NCBI RefSeq assembly: GCF_019977735.1
Contig: NZ_AP025018.1
Location: forward strand, 868,001-932,000
Reading direction: 5' to 3'
Source of the DNA: Calothrix sp. PCC 7716
Lineage (GTDB): Bacteria > Cyanobacteriota > Cyanobacteriia > Cyanobacteriales > Nostocaceae
DNA length: 64,000 nt
Position 1 is the first letter of the stretch. Every line of letters starts with the position of its first letter. This document shows positions 44,539 to 54,492 of the stretch, one piece after another. The translations under genes and the position numbers were made by a program. Below the pieces are notes generated by a model. That model was not told the DNA's origin, did no database searches, and was given only the letters and a program-made list of their open reading frames with translations.

Positions 44539-45713
44539 CAGGATACGCTTTAAACAGCGAAGTATGGCTAGGGTGTACTATTAAAGTTACTTTACTAATA
44601 CACAACTGTCCTTGATATGTGGGTGCAAGCCCCACCCTTGAGGAGTACAAGTGAATCCCTACCTGCCCAGAGTGACCGAACTCGGAATTTCGGAGGCTTA
44701 AGCTGGGAACAGGACGCAATCAGAGATAAAGCAGGTACATCGCACTGGCGTTAATGGGGAGGCGACAAGGTTAAAACAAGTCCTAAAAAAGTGTCTTAAA
44801 TCTAAGCTACAACCTGAATACAAAATGTAAACTTCATCCTTTATATTCTCGCAGCAACTCTATGTATTAGCTGCAATCTTCGAGGAGGGGATAGGCAAAT
44901 TGGACTGACCTAAATCGTCAAAATAATCTCAGGGACGGAACGAGTAAAAACGGTGTAAAAGTCTAGGGGAAAAGGTCGAAAACTCTAGTAGGTAAGACGA
45001 GATACGGAACTCTTTTGCACTGGGTAGGACAGAACGTAACTGTTCTGAGGTATTCAGAAATACGCATTATCAAGTAGAGTATGATTGGACACAGTAACTT
45101 TAATTACAGTGAATCTTGGAGAAAACTACCTTGGAAGAAATTCCAAATTAGTCTTTTTCGCCTACAAAAACGTGTGTATCAAGCTGTTCAAGTTGGAGAC
45201 AAGCGCAAAGCTAGGTCTTTACAAAAGCTGATTTTGAAATCTCGTGCGGCTAGGTTTCTGGCGATTAGAAAAGTAACTCAGCTTAATACTGGAAAGAAAA
45301 CAGCTGGTGTTGATGGTAAAGCCAAACTAACTTTTAAAGAAAGGTTTGAAATAGAACCAATTCTACAAAAGTATACGAATAACTGGTGTCATCAAAAATT
45401 ACGTGAGATACCAATTCCCAAAAAAAACGGCTCGACCAGAAAACTGAAAATACCAACTATGGTGGACAGGTGCTGGCAATGTTTAGCGCTATACGCCTTA
45501 GAACCAGCACATGAAGCAACCTTTCACGCCCAAAGTTTCGGATTTAGAACTGGGCGCTCTGCCCATGATGCCCAAAAACAGGTTTACCATAACCTAAATT
45601 CAAAAGCAAATGGCATCAATAAAGAAATCCTCGAACTAGATATTGAAAAATGCTTCGACCGGATTAATCACTCTATAATCATGAACAGCCTTATTGCTCC
45701 AAGAGGGCTAAAA
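44521..45713 (+). mobile_element. Group II intron, 5' part only
   Basis: It starts with GTGCG, the standard 5' end of group II introns. It has a structured domain-I-like stretch of about 550 bases (TGTGGGTGCAAGCCCCACCC hairpin near 44617-44636) before its reverse transcriptase gene. It is cut off at 45713, where the ISAs1-like element begins. The rest of the reverse transcriptase and domains V-VI with the 3' end are absent. It interrupts the 43903 gene and can neither splice nor move by itself. Confidence 0.8.
45081..45713 (+). pseudogene. ltrA: Group II intron reverse transcriptase/maturase, truncated
   Basis: About 211 residues of intron-encoded protein: WKKFQISLFRLQKRVYQAVQ, the RT0-RT2 part KTAGVDGKAKLTFKERF, IPKKNGSTRKLKIPT, and RT3 LDIEKCFDRINHSIIMNSLI with the first catalytic Asp. 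It ends after RGLK, where the inverted arm of the IS starts. The YADD box, thumb and maturase domain are missing (a full protein has about 550-600 residues). The remaining 39 codons to 45833 are read from the IS. Confidence 0.88.
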
Positions 45714-45950
45714 CTCCAGGGCAAACGCATCTTAAATTGCCAGTGGGTAAGGAATAGCGGTCAAACAGTGGCGCCTCGTAATTCAAATCCAGCTATTATT
45801 TATTATCAACCATTTAACGATATCACTATTTAACTAATTTGTTATTAAACGATTACATGTATTAATACATCACTGCTATAAAAAAATCAACAAACAAATA
45901 AAGGCGAAGGGTATGGCTTCGCTATACCCCAGCCACGGGCGCCGAAAATA
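45714..45950 (+). repeat. Left long inverted arm
   Basis: It starts CTCCAGGGCAAACGC and contains TGGGTAAGGAATAGCGGTC and, near its inner end, the palindrome GGGTATGGCTTCGCTATACCC followed by CAGCCACGGGCGCC. It pairs with 47338-47574. The repeat at 18655-18688 shares the palindrome type. Confidence 0.75.
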
Positions 45951-45998
45951 ATGTGGGCATGTGATGATAATCTTTAAAAAGATTTCTCAGGTGCGGCT

Positions 45999-47150
45999 AT
46001 GACTGATTTAATGATGGAACCAAAACAAAAACGTACAATTGCTGACTTTTTTGAAAATGTAAAAGACCCAAGAGTTGAACGTACTAAGAGACACAAGCTG
46101 ATAGATATAATTACAATTGCAATTTGTGCGGTTATTTGTGGAGCCGAAACATGGATAGCTATAGAAACGTATGGGCAAGAAAAAAAAGAATGGCTGGAAA
46201 AGTTTTTAGAGTTATCGAATGGTATTCCTTCTCATGATACTTTTGCAAGGGTTTTTGCAAAAATTAATCCCGCTTCTTTTCAAGAATGTTTTTTAGAGTG
46301 GATAAAATCAATTGCACAAATAACTAATGGTGAAGTGATTGCTATTGATGGGAAAAAATTAAGACGCTCATATAATAAAAAATCGTCTCAGCACGCGATT
46401 AATATGGTTAGCGCTTGGGCAGTAAGCAATCGATTAGTTATGGGACAGCTAAAGGTAGATAATAAATCCAATGAAATAACAGCAATTCCAGAACTAATAA
46501 AGGTATTAGATATTTCTGGCTGTATTGTTACGATTGATGCAATTGGTTGTCAGAAAGAAATAGTTAAGACTATAACGAAACAAGAAGGAGATTATGTAAT
46601 TGCACTTAAATCTAATCAAGGAAACTTATATCAAAATGTAGAGCAGCTATTTAAGGAAGCTATTTCCGTAAGATGTAGAGGATTCAAATCAAGCAGTTAC
46701 AGCACTCGTGAATTAGGACATGGGCGTGAAGAAATACGTAATTATCTTATGCTTACAGACATTTCTAATCGCATTGCAGATAGTAAAGAATGGGAAAATT
46801 TCCAAAGTATAGGTATGGTTGAATCAGTGAGAATTGTAAATGGAGAAACAACAGTTGAAACGCGCTATTATATCAGTAGTTTAAATCGAAACGCAAAAAA
46901 ATTTGGGAATGCAGTTCGCAGCCATTGGAGTGTTGAAAATTCATTACACTGGATATTAGATGTTGGATTCAACGAAGATGATTGTCGCATTCGTAAAGAT
47001 AATGCACCACAAAATTTTGCAGTCTTACGTCGAATAGCAGTTAATCTTTTAGGTAAAGATAAAAGTCGAAAATTTGGGACGAAAAATAAACAGTTTTTGG
47101 CATCCATGAATAACGAATACTTGGCTGATATTTTGGGGCTAAATTTATAA
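45999..47150 (+). CDS. ISAs1 family DDE transposase
   Basis: The 383-residue transposase has an N-terminal zinc-free DNA-binding part (ADFFENVKDPRVERTKRHKLIDI). The catalytic motif DGKKLRRS follows (first Asp, about 116), then TIDAIGCQ (second Asp) and the C-terminal HWSVENSLHWILDVGFNEDDCRIR with the catalytic Glu. Full length for the family and in one frame, so it could still be active. It would cut and paste its own element, but the flanking arms are unusual. The start has AGGTG at 45990-45994. No GGCGCC in the coding region. Confidence 0.93.
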   Translation: MTDLMMEPKQKRTIADFFENVKDPRVERTKRHKLIDIITIAICAVICGAETWIAIETYGQEKKEWLEKFLELSNGIPSHDTFARVFAKINPASFQECFLEWIKSIAQITNGEVIAIDGKKLRRSYNKKSSQHAINMVSAWAVSNRLVMGQLKVDNKSNEITAIPELIKVLDISGCIVTIDAIGCQKEIVKTITKQEGDYVIALKSNQGNLYQNVEQLFKEAISVRCRGFKSSSYSTRELGHGREEIRNYLMLTDISNRIADSKEWENFQSIGMVESVRIVNGETTVETRYYISSLNRNAKKFGNAVRSHWSVENSLHWILDVGFNEDDCRIRKDNAPQNFAVLRRIAVNLLGKDKSRKFGTKNKQFLASMNNEYLADILGLNL

Positions 47151-47337
47151 TCATCTGCCAAATATCGAACTCGTTATAAATGTTAGTAAATCTCTAACTA
47201 TGTGTGACCGATGACTTTTAAAAATCAACAGCAAGTTATCTTAAACTTCGGAGTTAATTTTTAAATTATAAATAGCAAGCACATAGAATATAAGAGCGAT
47301 TACTTCTTGTTAAATATATTATTTATAAGGGCAAATT

Positions 47338-47574
47338 TATTACAGGCGCCCGTGGCTGGGCTATGGCTCCGCCATAGCCTTCGCCTTTATTTGTTTGTTG
47401 ATTCATTGATAGTATATGAGTATTAACATAAGTTATTATTTAATGATGATTTAATTAAATTTTGATATAGTTAAATAGTTGATAATGAATAATAGTTGTA
47501 TTTGAATTACGAGGCGCCGCTGTTTGACCGCTATTCCTTGCCCACTGCTAATTTAAGATGCGTTTGCCCTGGAG
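47338..47574 (-). repeat. Right long inverted arm
   Basis: Inverted partner of 45714-45950. On the plus strand it begins with CAGGCGCCCGTGGCTGG and the palindrome GGCTATGGCTCCGCCATAGCC, and ends at GCGTTTGCCCTGGAG. It provides the last 15 codons and stop of the siderophore-binding-protein fragment. Confidence 0.75.
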
Positions 47575-47990
47575 GTTGAGGTGTCTTGACTAAATACTTT
47601 TCAATGTCATCCAGTACACTATGAGCAGAGAGAAAATCAAAGCCGTACCAGGGTAGAAAGTTAACAAAATAGACCTGATTTTGCTGAACAGCCTTAATTT
47701 TAGACCATAAGGGTCTGCGTTGAAGACGCTCCAAAGTGGAGCGGTCATTTTCTTGGTAAGACCAAACGAAAAGGGCATCGCTATCTATTTCTGGCAAACT
47801 TTCTTCAGAAATTGGCAGGAGTATATGATTAGACGATTTAGGAGACAGCAACCCAAGATCATTCAAAATTATACCTGCAAAGGAGTTTCTTTGAGTAAGA
47901 GTTAATCCATCACTAGCAAAGACAAATGATGCATAAAATGGTTGCCTTTGCTGCTTACGTGAGCTATTCTGTAAAACGTTTAAACTTCCA
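47531..47990 (-). pseudogene. Iron-siderophore binding protein, C-terminal fragment
   Basis: About 150 residues of a FecB/FhuD-type periplasmic binding protein: ASFVFASDGLTLTQRNSFAGIILNDLGLL, then LPISEESLPEIDSDALFVW, LQRRPLWSKIKAVQQNQVYFVNF and DDIEKYLVKTP. The N-terminal half with signal peptide and first lobe is missing; upstream is an unrelated DUF4351 piece in opposite orientation. The last residues (PGQTHLKLAVGKE) are encoded by the IS arm, so the IS seems to have landed at its 3' end. Not functional as an import receptor. Confidence 0.8.
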
Positions 47991-48183
47991 AGGAGAAAAG
48001 AGAGGTGAGAAAAATGAGGCTTTTCGCCTTGTAAGTCGCCAATTAAATCGGAAATTCGGCGCCATCGACTCATCAATTCTTAAACGTCTCCAAGGCTTGA
48101 CAACAGAGCAACTTGAAGCTTTAGGAGAAGATTTTCTAGATTTCTCAAGTATTTCTGATTTAGAGGCTTGGTTAGCATTTTGA
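47989..48183 (+). pseudogene. DUF4351 domain fragment
   Basis: The frame encodes RLVSRQLNRKFGAIDSSILK, then LTTEQLEALGEDFLDFSSI and SDLEAWLAF, a complete DUF4351 domain, which normally forms the C-terminus of Rpn-family recombination-promoting nucleases. The rest of its gene is missing upstream. It may be the detached 3' end of the 43903-44538 gene, separated by the intron, the IS and the siderophore-receptor fragment. The frame upstream to 47926 is not part of the family. Confidence 0.75.
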
Positions 48184-48288
48184 CGCATTGAATAAGATTT
48201 GTTGTAATTTCTGCTTGGGCGCCTATATAGTGTGAGCCACGGTTCACATTTATATTTCTTCATATTTTGTTGTTCATATATAGAAAGA

Positions 48289-48316
48289 TGCGGGCAAGGA
48301 TGCCCGCTCCACAAGA
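48289..48316. repeat. GCGGGCAAGGATGCCCGC palindrome
   Basis: GCGGGCAAGGATGCCCGCTC is followed by CACAAGAG; a reverse-orientation member of the CTTGTGGAACGGGC family. Confidence 0.8.
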
Positions 48317-48475
48317 GTTTGTATTTAAAGATGTTGGACAGGTAATCATAAATTGTCACAAAATAACTTGACTTTTTTCACATATAATGAAGTTGCAAAT
48401 ATCTGTAGTAATAGTCATTAGATATGGGCATCCCATAGCGTCCTAATTTTAATATCGTGGAATCAAAATAACAAA

Positions 48476-48505
48476 TGTAGAGACGTGATATATCACGTCT
48501 CTACA
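48476..48505. repeat. Perfect 30-bp palindrome
   Basis: TGTAGAGACGTGATA is followed directly by its reverse complement TATCACGTCTCTACA. Same family as 61891-61920 and the cores at 43621-43640 and 54769-54799. It lies just past the 3' end of the SH3 protein gene. Confidence 0.9.
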
Positions 48506-48542
48506 ATAATGCACGTATTTTACGAATATTGCACGAATTATT

Positions 48543-49133
48543 CTACAGTCCCATTGCGGCTCTTGTTTGTGGTCCAACTCTTCCATCAGCGAGTAAGCCG
48601 TTATTTAGTTGGAAGTTACGCACTGCGCGTTGTGTTATCGTACCGAAATATCCAGTTGGTGCTATTCCTAAACGACGCTGAACTTGTGAAACTGGGGCGC
48701 CTGCTGAACCTACACTGAGAGTAACTGGTCCACCAACACCAGGTCTGGGATTATTTCCAACTCCTGCACGAGTGCTTACAAATCTGGTTGCAACATAATT
48801 ACCTGAACTCAGTCGAGTAAATCCATTTTCGGTATCTACAACAACTGATAGTCGCGAACCATTGGGTAAACATCCAACGACTCGTGAGTTCAAGCTTGGT
48901 TGGGTACGCACATTTAAACAACTGCCACTGGTGCGAACGAATCCTGTAACTGCTGCTTGCGCTTCAGAGAAGGTTGCAAACACAAGACCAAGACTTGCTA
49001 GTGCCAAGCTTGTTGATTTAAATAGGTTTTGGTTAAAAAGTGTTTTGAAATCAAATTGTATTTCGGGGAGTCCTAATTCTGGTTCTACTGTCTCGTTCGC
49101 GTCAAACATCGAAGAATAAGCTAGATATTCCAT
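48543..49133 (-). CDS. SH3b and peptidoglycan-binding domain protein
   Basis: The 196-residue protein has an internal hydrophobic segment STSLALASLGLVFATFSEAQA (40-60) acting as signal or anchor after a long N-tail. A bacterial SH3 domain follows (about 63-112: CLNVRTQPSLNSRVVGCLPNGSRLSV). Then comes a PG_binding_1 domain (about 138-195: VSQVQRRLGIAPTGYFGTITQRAVRNFQ). Such proteins attach to the cell wall. No hydrolase domain is present, so it is probably a binding or structural protein. A similar N-tail is common in cyanobacterial wall proteins. It is followed by the 30-bp palindrome. Confidence 0.9.
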   Translation of the reverse strand: MEYLAYSSMFDANETVEPELGLPEIQFDFKTLFNQNLFKSTSLALASLGLVFATFSEAQAAVTGFVRTSGSCLNVRTQPSLNSRVVGCLPNGSRLSVVVDTENGFTRLSSGNYVATRFVSTRAGVGNNPRPGVGGPVTLSVGSAGAPVSQVQRRLGIAPTGYFGTITQRAVRNFQLNNGLLADGRVGPQTRAAMGL

Positions 49134-49341
49134 GTTGAATCTCCTGGTATTAATAGCTCTTTGAAGTCACAAATAGGGTTTCTAACACATGAGAAATCTA
49201 GAAATGCTTCTGCTTTCTCCTGATTTCTCATTCAGAAAGCCGATTTGCTGGGATGTATTTTTGGTTACTAATTATATTATAGCGTTGTTACTGAGAGAGA
49301 AATTAAGAAAATATAAAATTTGTTACATTCTTCCGGATGAA
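49134..49341. other. Promoter region of the SH3 protein
   Basis: This leader is AT-rich with no repeat. A GAGATTTCTC-like palindrome pair near 49190-49230 (GAGAAATC and GATTTCTC) could form a hairpin. No gene seen. Confidence 0.4.
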
Positions 49342-49459
49342 AATCCCCCCAACCCCCCTTAATAAGGGGGGCTAAAAGGTAGTTCTTATTCCCCCCTTAA
49401 TAAGGGGGGCTAAAAGGTAGTTCTTATTCCCCCCTTATTAAGGGGGGCTAGGGGGGATC
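49342..49459. repeat. CCCCCC-TTAATAAGGGGGG palindromic repeat cluster
   Basis: Three TTAATAAGGGGGG-type palindromes are separated by CTAAAAGGTAGTTCTTATT direct repeats. The ends are AATCCCCCC and GGGGGGATCA. The last bases supply the TGA stop codon of the M23 peptidase gene on the minus strand. Same family as 21702-21816. Confidence 0.85.
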
Positions 49460-50225
49460 AACTTTGATTTGTGTAAAATATATCGTTACGGAAGCGGCGC
49501 CCGTTTCGCCAAATTTCAACTCCCTGTGGGGTGACGAAGTATGAAAAGCTACCGTTTTCTGCGCGGTATTTAGAATTGCTAATACTCCAAGCGGGTAATT
49601 TAACGGGTTGATTGGGGTTTTGCTTTAATTCGCCAATATAGAATAATTGACCATTTTCTTGGCAGACTTTGACGCGCGCGTTTTTGGTTTCACCTGCAAT
49701 TAATGTTGTACCTTTGCATGTGGCAATTTGTGTTGTATTTACAGTTGCTGTGTTTTGTGATGGTAAAAAAGCAATAGGGTCAACTGCTGTACGCTTGTTC
49801 GTATGAATTTCAAAATGAAGATGGGGTCCAGAACTGTTACCTGTAGACCCCATTTCTGCTATTATTTGACCTTGGTTAATTTGTTGCCCAAGGTTTACTA
49901 ACAAGCGCCGATTATGACCATACACTGTAACTCGACCATCTGGATGTTGAATTGTGATTGCGTTACCTAATCCCCAATCATCCCAACCTGCTTTTATTAT
50001 TTTACCTGCTGCTGCTGCATAAATTGGTGTGCCACTGGCGCCTGCTATATCAATTCCTTCGTGCTGATATTTACGAAAACCACGCGATAATATTCCTTGT
50101 GCAGGATAAATAAAACTTGAAGTAGAATTAATGGATTGCGTTTTTGCAGGAGTACTAATACTTAGTATAACTGCCAAGATTAATCCAACCAAGCCATAAA
50201 TAGGGAGTAAGGCGCCTTTTTTCAT
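49458..50225 (-). CDS. M23 family metallopeptidase (LytM-type)
   Basis: The 255-residue exported protein has a signal sequence (about 8-29). The LytM domain (about 45-140) has zinc ligands H56 and D60 in YQHEGIDIAGASGTPIYAA and the HLHFE motif at about 136-140. It cuts peptide cross-links of peptidoglycan, or activates amidases if degenerate; here the ligands look complete. The C-terminal 110 residues (ARVKVCQENGQLFYIGEL, VEIWRNGRRF) form an extra domain of unknown role. The stop codon is made by the adjoining repeat. Confidence 0.9.
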   Translation of the reverse strand: MKKGALLPIYGLVGLILAVILSISTPAKTQSINSTSSFIYPAQGILSRGFRKYQHEGIDIAGASGTPIYAAAAGKIIKAGWDDWGLGNAITIQHPDGRVTVYGHNRRLLVNLGQQINQGQIIAEMGSTGNSSGPHLHFEIHTNKRTAVDPIAFLPSQNTATVNTTQIATCKGTTLIAGETKNARVKVCQENGQLFYIGELKQNPNQPVKLPAWSISNSKYRAENGSFSYFVTPQGVEIWRNGRRFRNDIFYTNQS

Positions 50226-50283
50226 GAATCCAATGTATGAGTTTAAAGGTGATACTAGATTGACTATATATAGATACTTACTG

Positions 50284-50419
50284 TTTCTTGTGGAGCGGGC
50301 TTAAGATTGCCCGCCTTCTATATTCGGAACGGGCAAGGATGCCCATTCCACAAGATAATAAGTAAAATGGGCAGTGCCCACCATACATTTGATAAAGTGC
50401 CCACCATACATTTGATAAA
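50284..50419. repeat. Composite of dispersed hairpins
   Basis: CTTGTGGAGCGGGC with GCCCGCC (50287-50314) and GGAACGGGCAAGGATGCCC with TTCCACAAG (50326-50354) are two members of the CTTGTGGAACGGGC family. Then GTGCCCACCATACATTTGAT occurs twice in tandem (50374-50419). The block separates the M23 gene from the kinase operon and ends exactly at the kinase stop codon. Confidence 0.8.
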
Positions 50420-51700
50420 TTATATGGGCAAGCTAATAATAAATTCTGTACCGCGTCCAAGCTGAGAAGAGCAAGTAAGGCGCCCGTTATGTTTGTCTTC
50501 GATAATTTGACGCGCGATGGATAGTCCTAAACCTGTTCCTTTATCTGCTGGTTTGGTTGTAAATAGTGGTTCAAATAGTTTTTGTTTGATTTGTTCACTC
50601 ATTCCAATTCCGTTATCGGCGATTCGGATGGTTATGCAAGGAGTAGGAGTATTATTTACTTGAGTGTGAATATTAATTTGAGGAATAAATTCTTGTTGAT
50701 TTTCCATTCGCTCTTCTAATGCTTCAATCGCATTTGCTAATAAGTTCATAAGTACTTGGTTAAGTAACCCTGGATAGCATTTTATTTGTGGCAAGTCACC
50801 ATATTGTTTAATTACTTGAATTGCTGGATGTTTACCGGATGCTTTTAGACGGTGCTGCAATATTAACAATGTGCTGTCGATTCCTTCATGTACATCAGTA
50901 AGTACTTTGGTTGTAGAATCATTTCTAGAAAATGAGCGCAGTGTGACTGATATATCTTTAATTCGCAAAGCACTAACCTGTACTGACTCAATAAGTTTGG
51001 TTAAGTCTTTAAGTACAAAGTCTATATCTTCGTTTATTAGTGCTTGTTCAATTTCAGGTACTGGGTCTGGATAATGTTTTTGATAAAGGTGAAAAATGTT
51101 TATAAGTGAGTTTAAATACTCATGTGCAGGCGCCACATTATTAACGATACAACCAACAGGGTTATTAATTTCATGGGCTACCCCTGCTATTAATTGCCCA
51201 ATTGTGGCAAATTTTTCTTGTTGGACTAACTGTACTTGTGCTGATTGTAGCGCTGATGTTCGCTCTGTAACTCTTTGTTCGAGTTGTGCGCTTGATTGTT
51301 GAAGTTGTTTTGTTAACTCTCGCATTTGTAAGTGAATGCGGATGCGTGCGAGTACTTCTTCTCCTTCAAAGGGTTTTGTTATGTAGTCTACGGCGCCTAA
51401 TGATAATCCTTTGACTTTGCTTTCGGTATCTGCAAGCGCAGTCATAAATATTATTGGTATGTCATGGGTTTGCGGATTTGCTTTAAGGCGCCGACAAGTT
51501 TCAAAACCATCAATACCCGGCATTTGAACGTCAAGCAAAATTAATGCCACACTGTTATAAACTTCTTCGAGTTGCTGTAATGCACTGACTCCATCGGGTG
51601 CAATGCGAATTGCAAAACCTTCACTTCTCAGAGTTTGTGCTAGTACTGAGAGGTTAGTGGGGTTATCATCGACAATGAGGATAAAGCTTGTATCTGACAT
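50420..51700 (-). CDS. Receiver-domain histidine kinase
   Basis: This 426-residue protein has an N-terminal receiver domain (about 5-125: VDDNPTN, phosphoacceptor D57 in LLDVQMPG, K109). A coiled coil (130-160) leads to the kinase part with H-box HEINNPVG (H176), N-box NLLANAIEAL, and G-boxes ADNGIGM and GTGLGLS. The order receiver then kinase suggests that it takes a signal from an upstream kinase and passes it on. Its gene begins 38 bases after the 917-residue hybrid kinase stop, so the two probably form a phosphorelay operon. Confidence 0.93.
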   Translation of the reverse strand: MSDTSFILIVDDNPTNLSVLAQTLRSEGFAIRIAPDGVSALQQLEEVYNSVALILLDVQMPGIDGFETCRRLKANPQTHDIPIIFMTALADTESKVKGLSLGAVDYITKPFEGEEVLARIRIHLQMRELTKQLQQSSAQLEQRVTERTSALQSAQVQLVQQEKFATIGQLIAGVAHEINNPVGCIVNNVAPAHEYLNSLINIFHLYQKHYPDPVPEIEQALINEDIDFVLKDLTKLIESVQVSALRIKDISVTLRSFSRNDSTTKVLTDVHEGIDSTLLILQHRLKASGKHPAIQVIKQYGDLPQIKCYPGLLNQVLMNLLANAIEALEERMENQQEFIPQINIHTQVNNTPTPCITIRIADNGIGMSEQIKQKLFEPLFTTKPADKGTGLGLSIARQIIEDKHNGRLTCSSQLGRGTEFIISLPI

Positions 51701-51738
51701 AGTTGTTTGTTACTTATTTGTATAAATAAACCAGGTTT

Positions 51739-54492
51739 CTATTGATTAATAAATCTGCTAATGTATTCCCACAAAGGTTTTATTTGGAAGTTTTCTGCTA
51801 AGACTATTATTTTTTGGGCAAAAGGCGCCAAATTTTCATCAGCTTGTTTTAATTTATTCGCTTCGTCTATTATTTTATATACATCACCTTGTTTGGCAAT
51901 ATTATATAAGTTTGTTAATATCTCCTCTGATGGTAAAATGATGGTGTCAGATTGAATTTGCTGATTTAGAGACTTTTTATTATAGTTAGTGTCTTGATAT
52001 ACCCACTCAATCGATAAATGTTTACCAATTAGTTCGAGTAAAGTCTCTATTTGTACTGGTTTGGGTAAAAACGCATTAGCACCAGCATCTAAACTTTTAT
52101 ATTGGTCTATTTCAAAGACGCTCGCAGAAGAAGCGATAATGGTAATATCTTTGAAATTGTCATCTGAACGTAAATTTTTTATCAAGTCAAAGCCATGCAT
52201 AACAGGCATTACTAAATCGGTGATGACTAAATTAGGCGCCAATGAGAAAGCTTTTTCTAATCCTTCTTTACCGTTATCTGCTTCTGCTACTTCAAAACCA
52301 ATAGGTTGAAGCAAGTTAACAATTACCGAACGGTTTTCCCACTTGTCATCAACAACTAGAATTTTTTGCTTTTCTCCTTGATATCCAATAATTCTACCTT
52401 GCGGCGCCATTCTCAAAGTCTCTGCCCAATTAGGTGCTTCTGGTAATTCCACTTCAAACCAAAAAGTACTTCCTTGTGAAGGTGTACTCTCAACTTCAAT
52501 TTTACTATTCATCAACGAGATAATTTTTAAGCTAATTGCTAACCCTAAACCTGTACCTTCAGATTGTTTTTTAGTATCACCGACTTGTTCAAAGGGTAAA
52601 AATATCTTTTCTAACTGCTCAGATGTCATTCCCACACCTGTATCTTTAATTTCAAAGCGAAGTTTAGTTAGTTCTTTACTTGCTAATTCTTGGTTAATAA
52701 CATCTATTTTAAAAGTAACTCCTCCAGTATCGGTAAATTTAATTGCATTGCCCAGCAGGTTAATTAATACTTGACGTAAGCGTTTTTCATCCGCGCGCAA
52801 ACCAATTGGTAATTGTGCATCAGGCTGATAAATAAAAGCAATACCCTTTTGTTCTGCCCGAACGCGGCAAATTTCAGAAACTCCTTCCAAAAAAGAGAGA
52901 AAATGAAAATCTACTGGGTACAATTCTAACTTGCGCGCTTCAATTTTGGAAAGGTCAAGAATATCATTAATTAAAGTTAATAAATGTGAAGCACATTGAT
53001 GGATAATTTCGACACCTTTATTTGCGCTATCAGTTAAAGGTTCTGAGCGTCTTAGAATTTGAGCATAACCAAGAATACCATTGAGAGGAGTTCGCAACTC
53101 ATGACTCATGTTTGCTAGAAACTCACTTTTAGCTTTATTTGCATTATCTGCAACTTCTTTGGATGCTTGTAGTTGTTGTGTACGTTCTTCTACCCGTGTT
53201 TCTAGTACTGCAAACGAATCACGTAACTGCTGTGCCATACGGTTAAATGATTGTGCCAACATCCCAAGTTCATTTACATTTGACTCTAAAACTTGTTGGT
53301 CAAGTTTTCCTGACGCTATAGCTTCTGATGCTTGGTTCAAAGCTAATATTGGATAGGCAATCCAACGCGATGTATAAATACCTAATATAGTTGCTAGAAC
53401 TAAGGCGCCAAAACACAGCATAATTGTAGTACGAGTATTCGCGTTGATTTGCGCCATAAAGTCAGATTCTGGAACGACAACTACTACAAGCCAATCTAAC
53501 CCCCACTCATCACGCCAAGGGGTCACTTGAACGAACTGCCGCTCACCATTTTCCCTAAACTCAAGATTTTGTGCATCTTTGATTTTATTAAAATTACCAA
53601 AATTATGTTGTAAATATTTAGCTGTAGATTGAATTAATTTATCACTACTATCTGTCGCTAAAAGTCTTTTTGGTTTGCCTTCAATAATCTTAAATGGTTC
53701 TTCTTGACTCGATGATGCTATCAGTAACCCATTACTTTCCAAAATAAAACTTTTTCCTGACAAGCTAACTTTAACTTGGCGTAGAAAATCTCTTATTTGT
53801 GTCAAGCGTTGGTCAATGCCAATTACTCCAATTAGGTTGTTATTTTTATCGTAGACAGGACGGTTAGCAGAAACTGCTAGGGGAAAGGGAGTTATTTCCC
53901 ATTGGTAAACTGAACTCCATATAGATTTACCAGCTTTAGTTGTTTGTGCATACCAAGGTTCTTTTTCAAACTGATAATTTTTAAAGATATCAAACAGCTT
54001 GGTGCGATTTCCATATGAGTCGGTTTCGTAGGCATAGAAATCTCTATTGCCTTGCTTTTTTGGCGATGCATAACTAACTACTATTTTATTCGGGTCTAAA
54101 TAATATCCGGCGCCCGTAAATTCATTTGTTAAAGTCCCAAAGCTAATATAACCAATATCATACAAACGCATTTGCTTCCAAAAGTAATGCGCCATCTTTT
54201 GCTGATCCTGTGTTTCTAATAATCCCAAGTCAATTGCATCTCCATTGATTTGGGCTAGATGGCGAGCAGTCTTTAAATAATTATCTAAATGTTGGTTAAT
54301 ACGTGAACTAACTTCTCCACTTAGTCTTGTCGCAAGCTCATTAACTGCTCTCTGTCCATTACGCAGCGATAAATACCCCGTTAATCCTACTGCTGCAAAG
54401 ATTTGTAGCACAAAGGGAACTACAAGTATAAGGCGTAGAGGTAATTTTTTTGATTTACTGCGCTGATTAGCTTGATTGGGTAGAAATTCCAT
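51739..54492 (-). CDS. Membrane hybrid histidine kinase with Cache sensor and receiver
   Basis: The 917-residue protein has a transmembrane helix (20-42), a periplasmic dCache-type sensor (about 45-345, with [19 protein letters not shown]), and a second helix (355-375). HAMP (about 375-428) and a coiled coil lead to the HisKA box [10 protein letters not shown] with H464. The ATPase part has NAIKFTD, DTGVGM and GTGLGLAIS (647-655). The C-terminal receiver has D759 in ITDLVMP. It senses a small extracellular ligand, unknown here, and can autophosphorylate and relay internally. The second gene of the operon (50420-51700) is a likely next step. Confidence 0.95.
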   Translation of the reverse strand: MEFLPNQANQRSKSKKLPLRLILVVPFVLQIFAAVGLTGYLSLRNGQRAVNELATRLSGEVSSRINQHLDNYLKTARHLAQINGDAIDLGLLETQDQQKMAHYFWKQMRLYDIGYISFGTLTNEFTGAGYYLDPNKIVVSYASPKKQGNRDFYAYETDSYGNRTKLFDIFKNYQFEKEPWYAQTTKAGKSIWSSVYQWEITPFPLAVSANRPVYDKNNNLIGVIGIDQRLTQIRDFLRQVKVSLSGKSFILESNGLLIASSSQEEPFKIIEGKPKRLLATDSSDKLIQSTAKYLQHNFGNFNKIKDAQNLEFRENGERQFVQVTPWRDEWGLDWLVVVVVPESDFMAQINANTRTTIMLCFGALVLATILGIYTSRWIAYPILALNQASEAIASGKLDQQVLESNVNELGMLAQSFNRMAQQLRDSFAVLETRVEERTQQLQASKEVADNANKAKSEFLANMSHELRTPLNGILGYAQILRRSEPLTDSANKGVEIIHQCASHLLTLINDILDLSKIEARKLELYPVDFHFLSFLEGVSEICRVRAEQKGIAFIYQPDAQLPIGLRADEKRLRQVLINLLGNAIKFTDTGGVTFKIDVINQELASKELTKLRFEIKDTGVGMTSEQLEKIFLPFEQVGDTKKQSEGTGLGLAISLKIISLMNSKIEVESTPSQGSTFWFEVELPEAPNWAETLRMAPQGRIIGYQGEKQKILVVDDKWENRSVIVNLLQPIGFEVAEADNGKEGLEKAFSLAPNLVITDLVMPVMHGFDLIKNLRSDDNFKDITIIASSASVFEIDQYKSLDAGANAFLPKPVQIETLLELIGKHLSIEWVYQDTNYNKKSLNQQIQSDTIILPSEEILTNLYNIAKQGDVYKIIDEANKLKQADENLAPFAQKIIVLAENFQIKPLWEYISRFINQ

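Larger units (their letters stand above)
45714..47574 (+). mobile_element. ISAs1-family element with long inverted arms
   Basis: The 1.86-kb unit holds an ISAs1-type transposase gene and is bounded on each side by CTCCAGGGCAAACGCATC. The arms are imperfect inverted repeats of about 235 bp (45714-45950 and 47338-47574): almost identical for the outer 65 bp, weaker in the middle, close again at the inner palindrome with GCGAAGG and CAGCCACGGGCGCC. The family normally has arms of about 20 bp. The flanks (CTAAAA outside left, GTTGAG outside right) are not a target duplication, so the locus was rearranged. Confidence 0.75.

Noticed and set aside
44513-44719. Minus-strand 68-codon frame across the intron start
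   Set aside because: Lies in structured intron RNA. No family resemblance.
47926-48359. Minus-strand 131-codon frame 47964-48359 opposite the DUF4351 piece
   Set aside because: Basic, low-quality sequence. The plus-strand frame has a recognisable domain.
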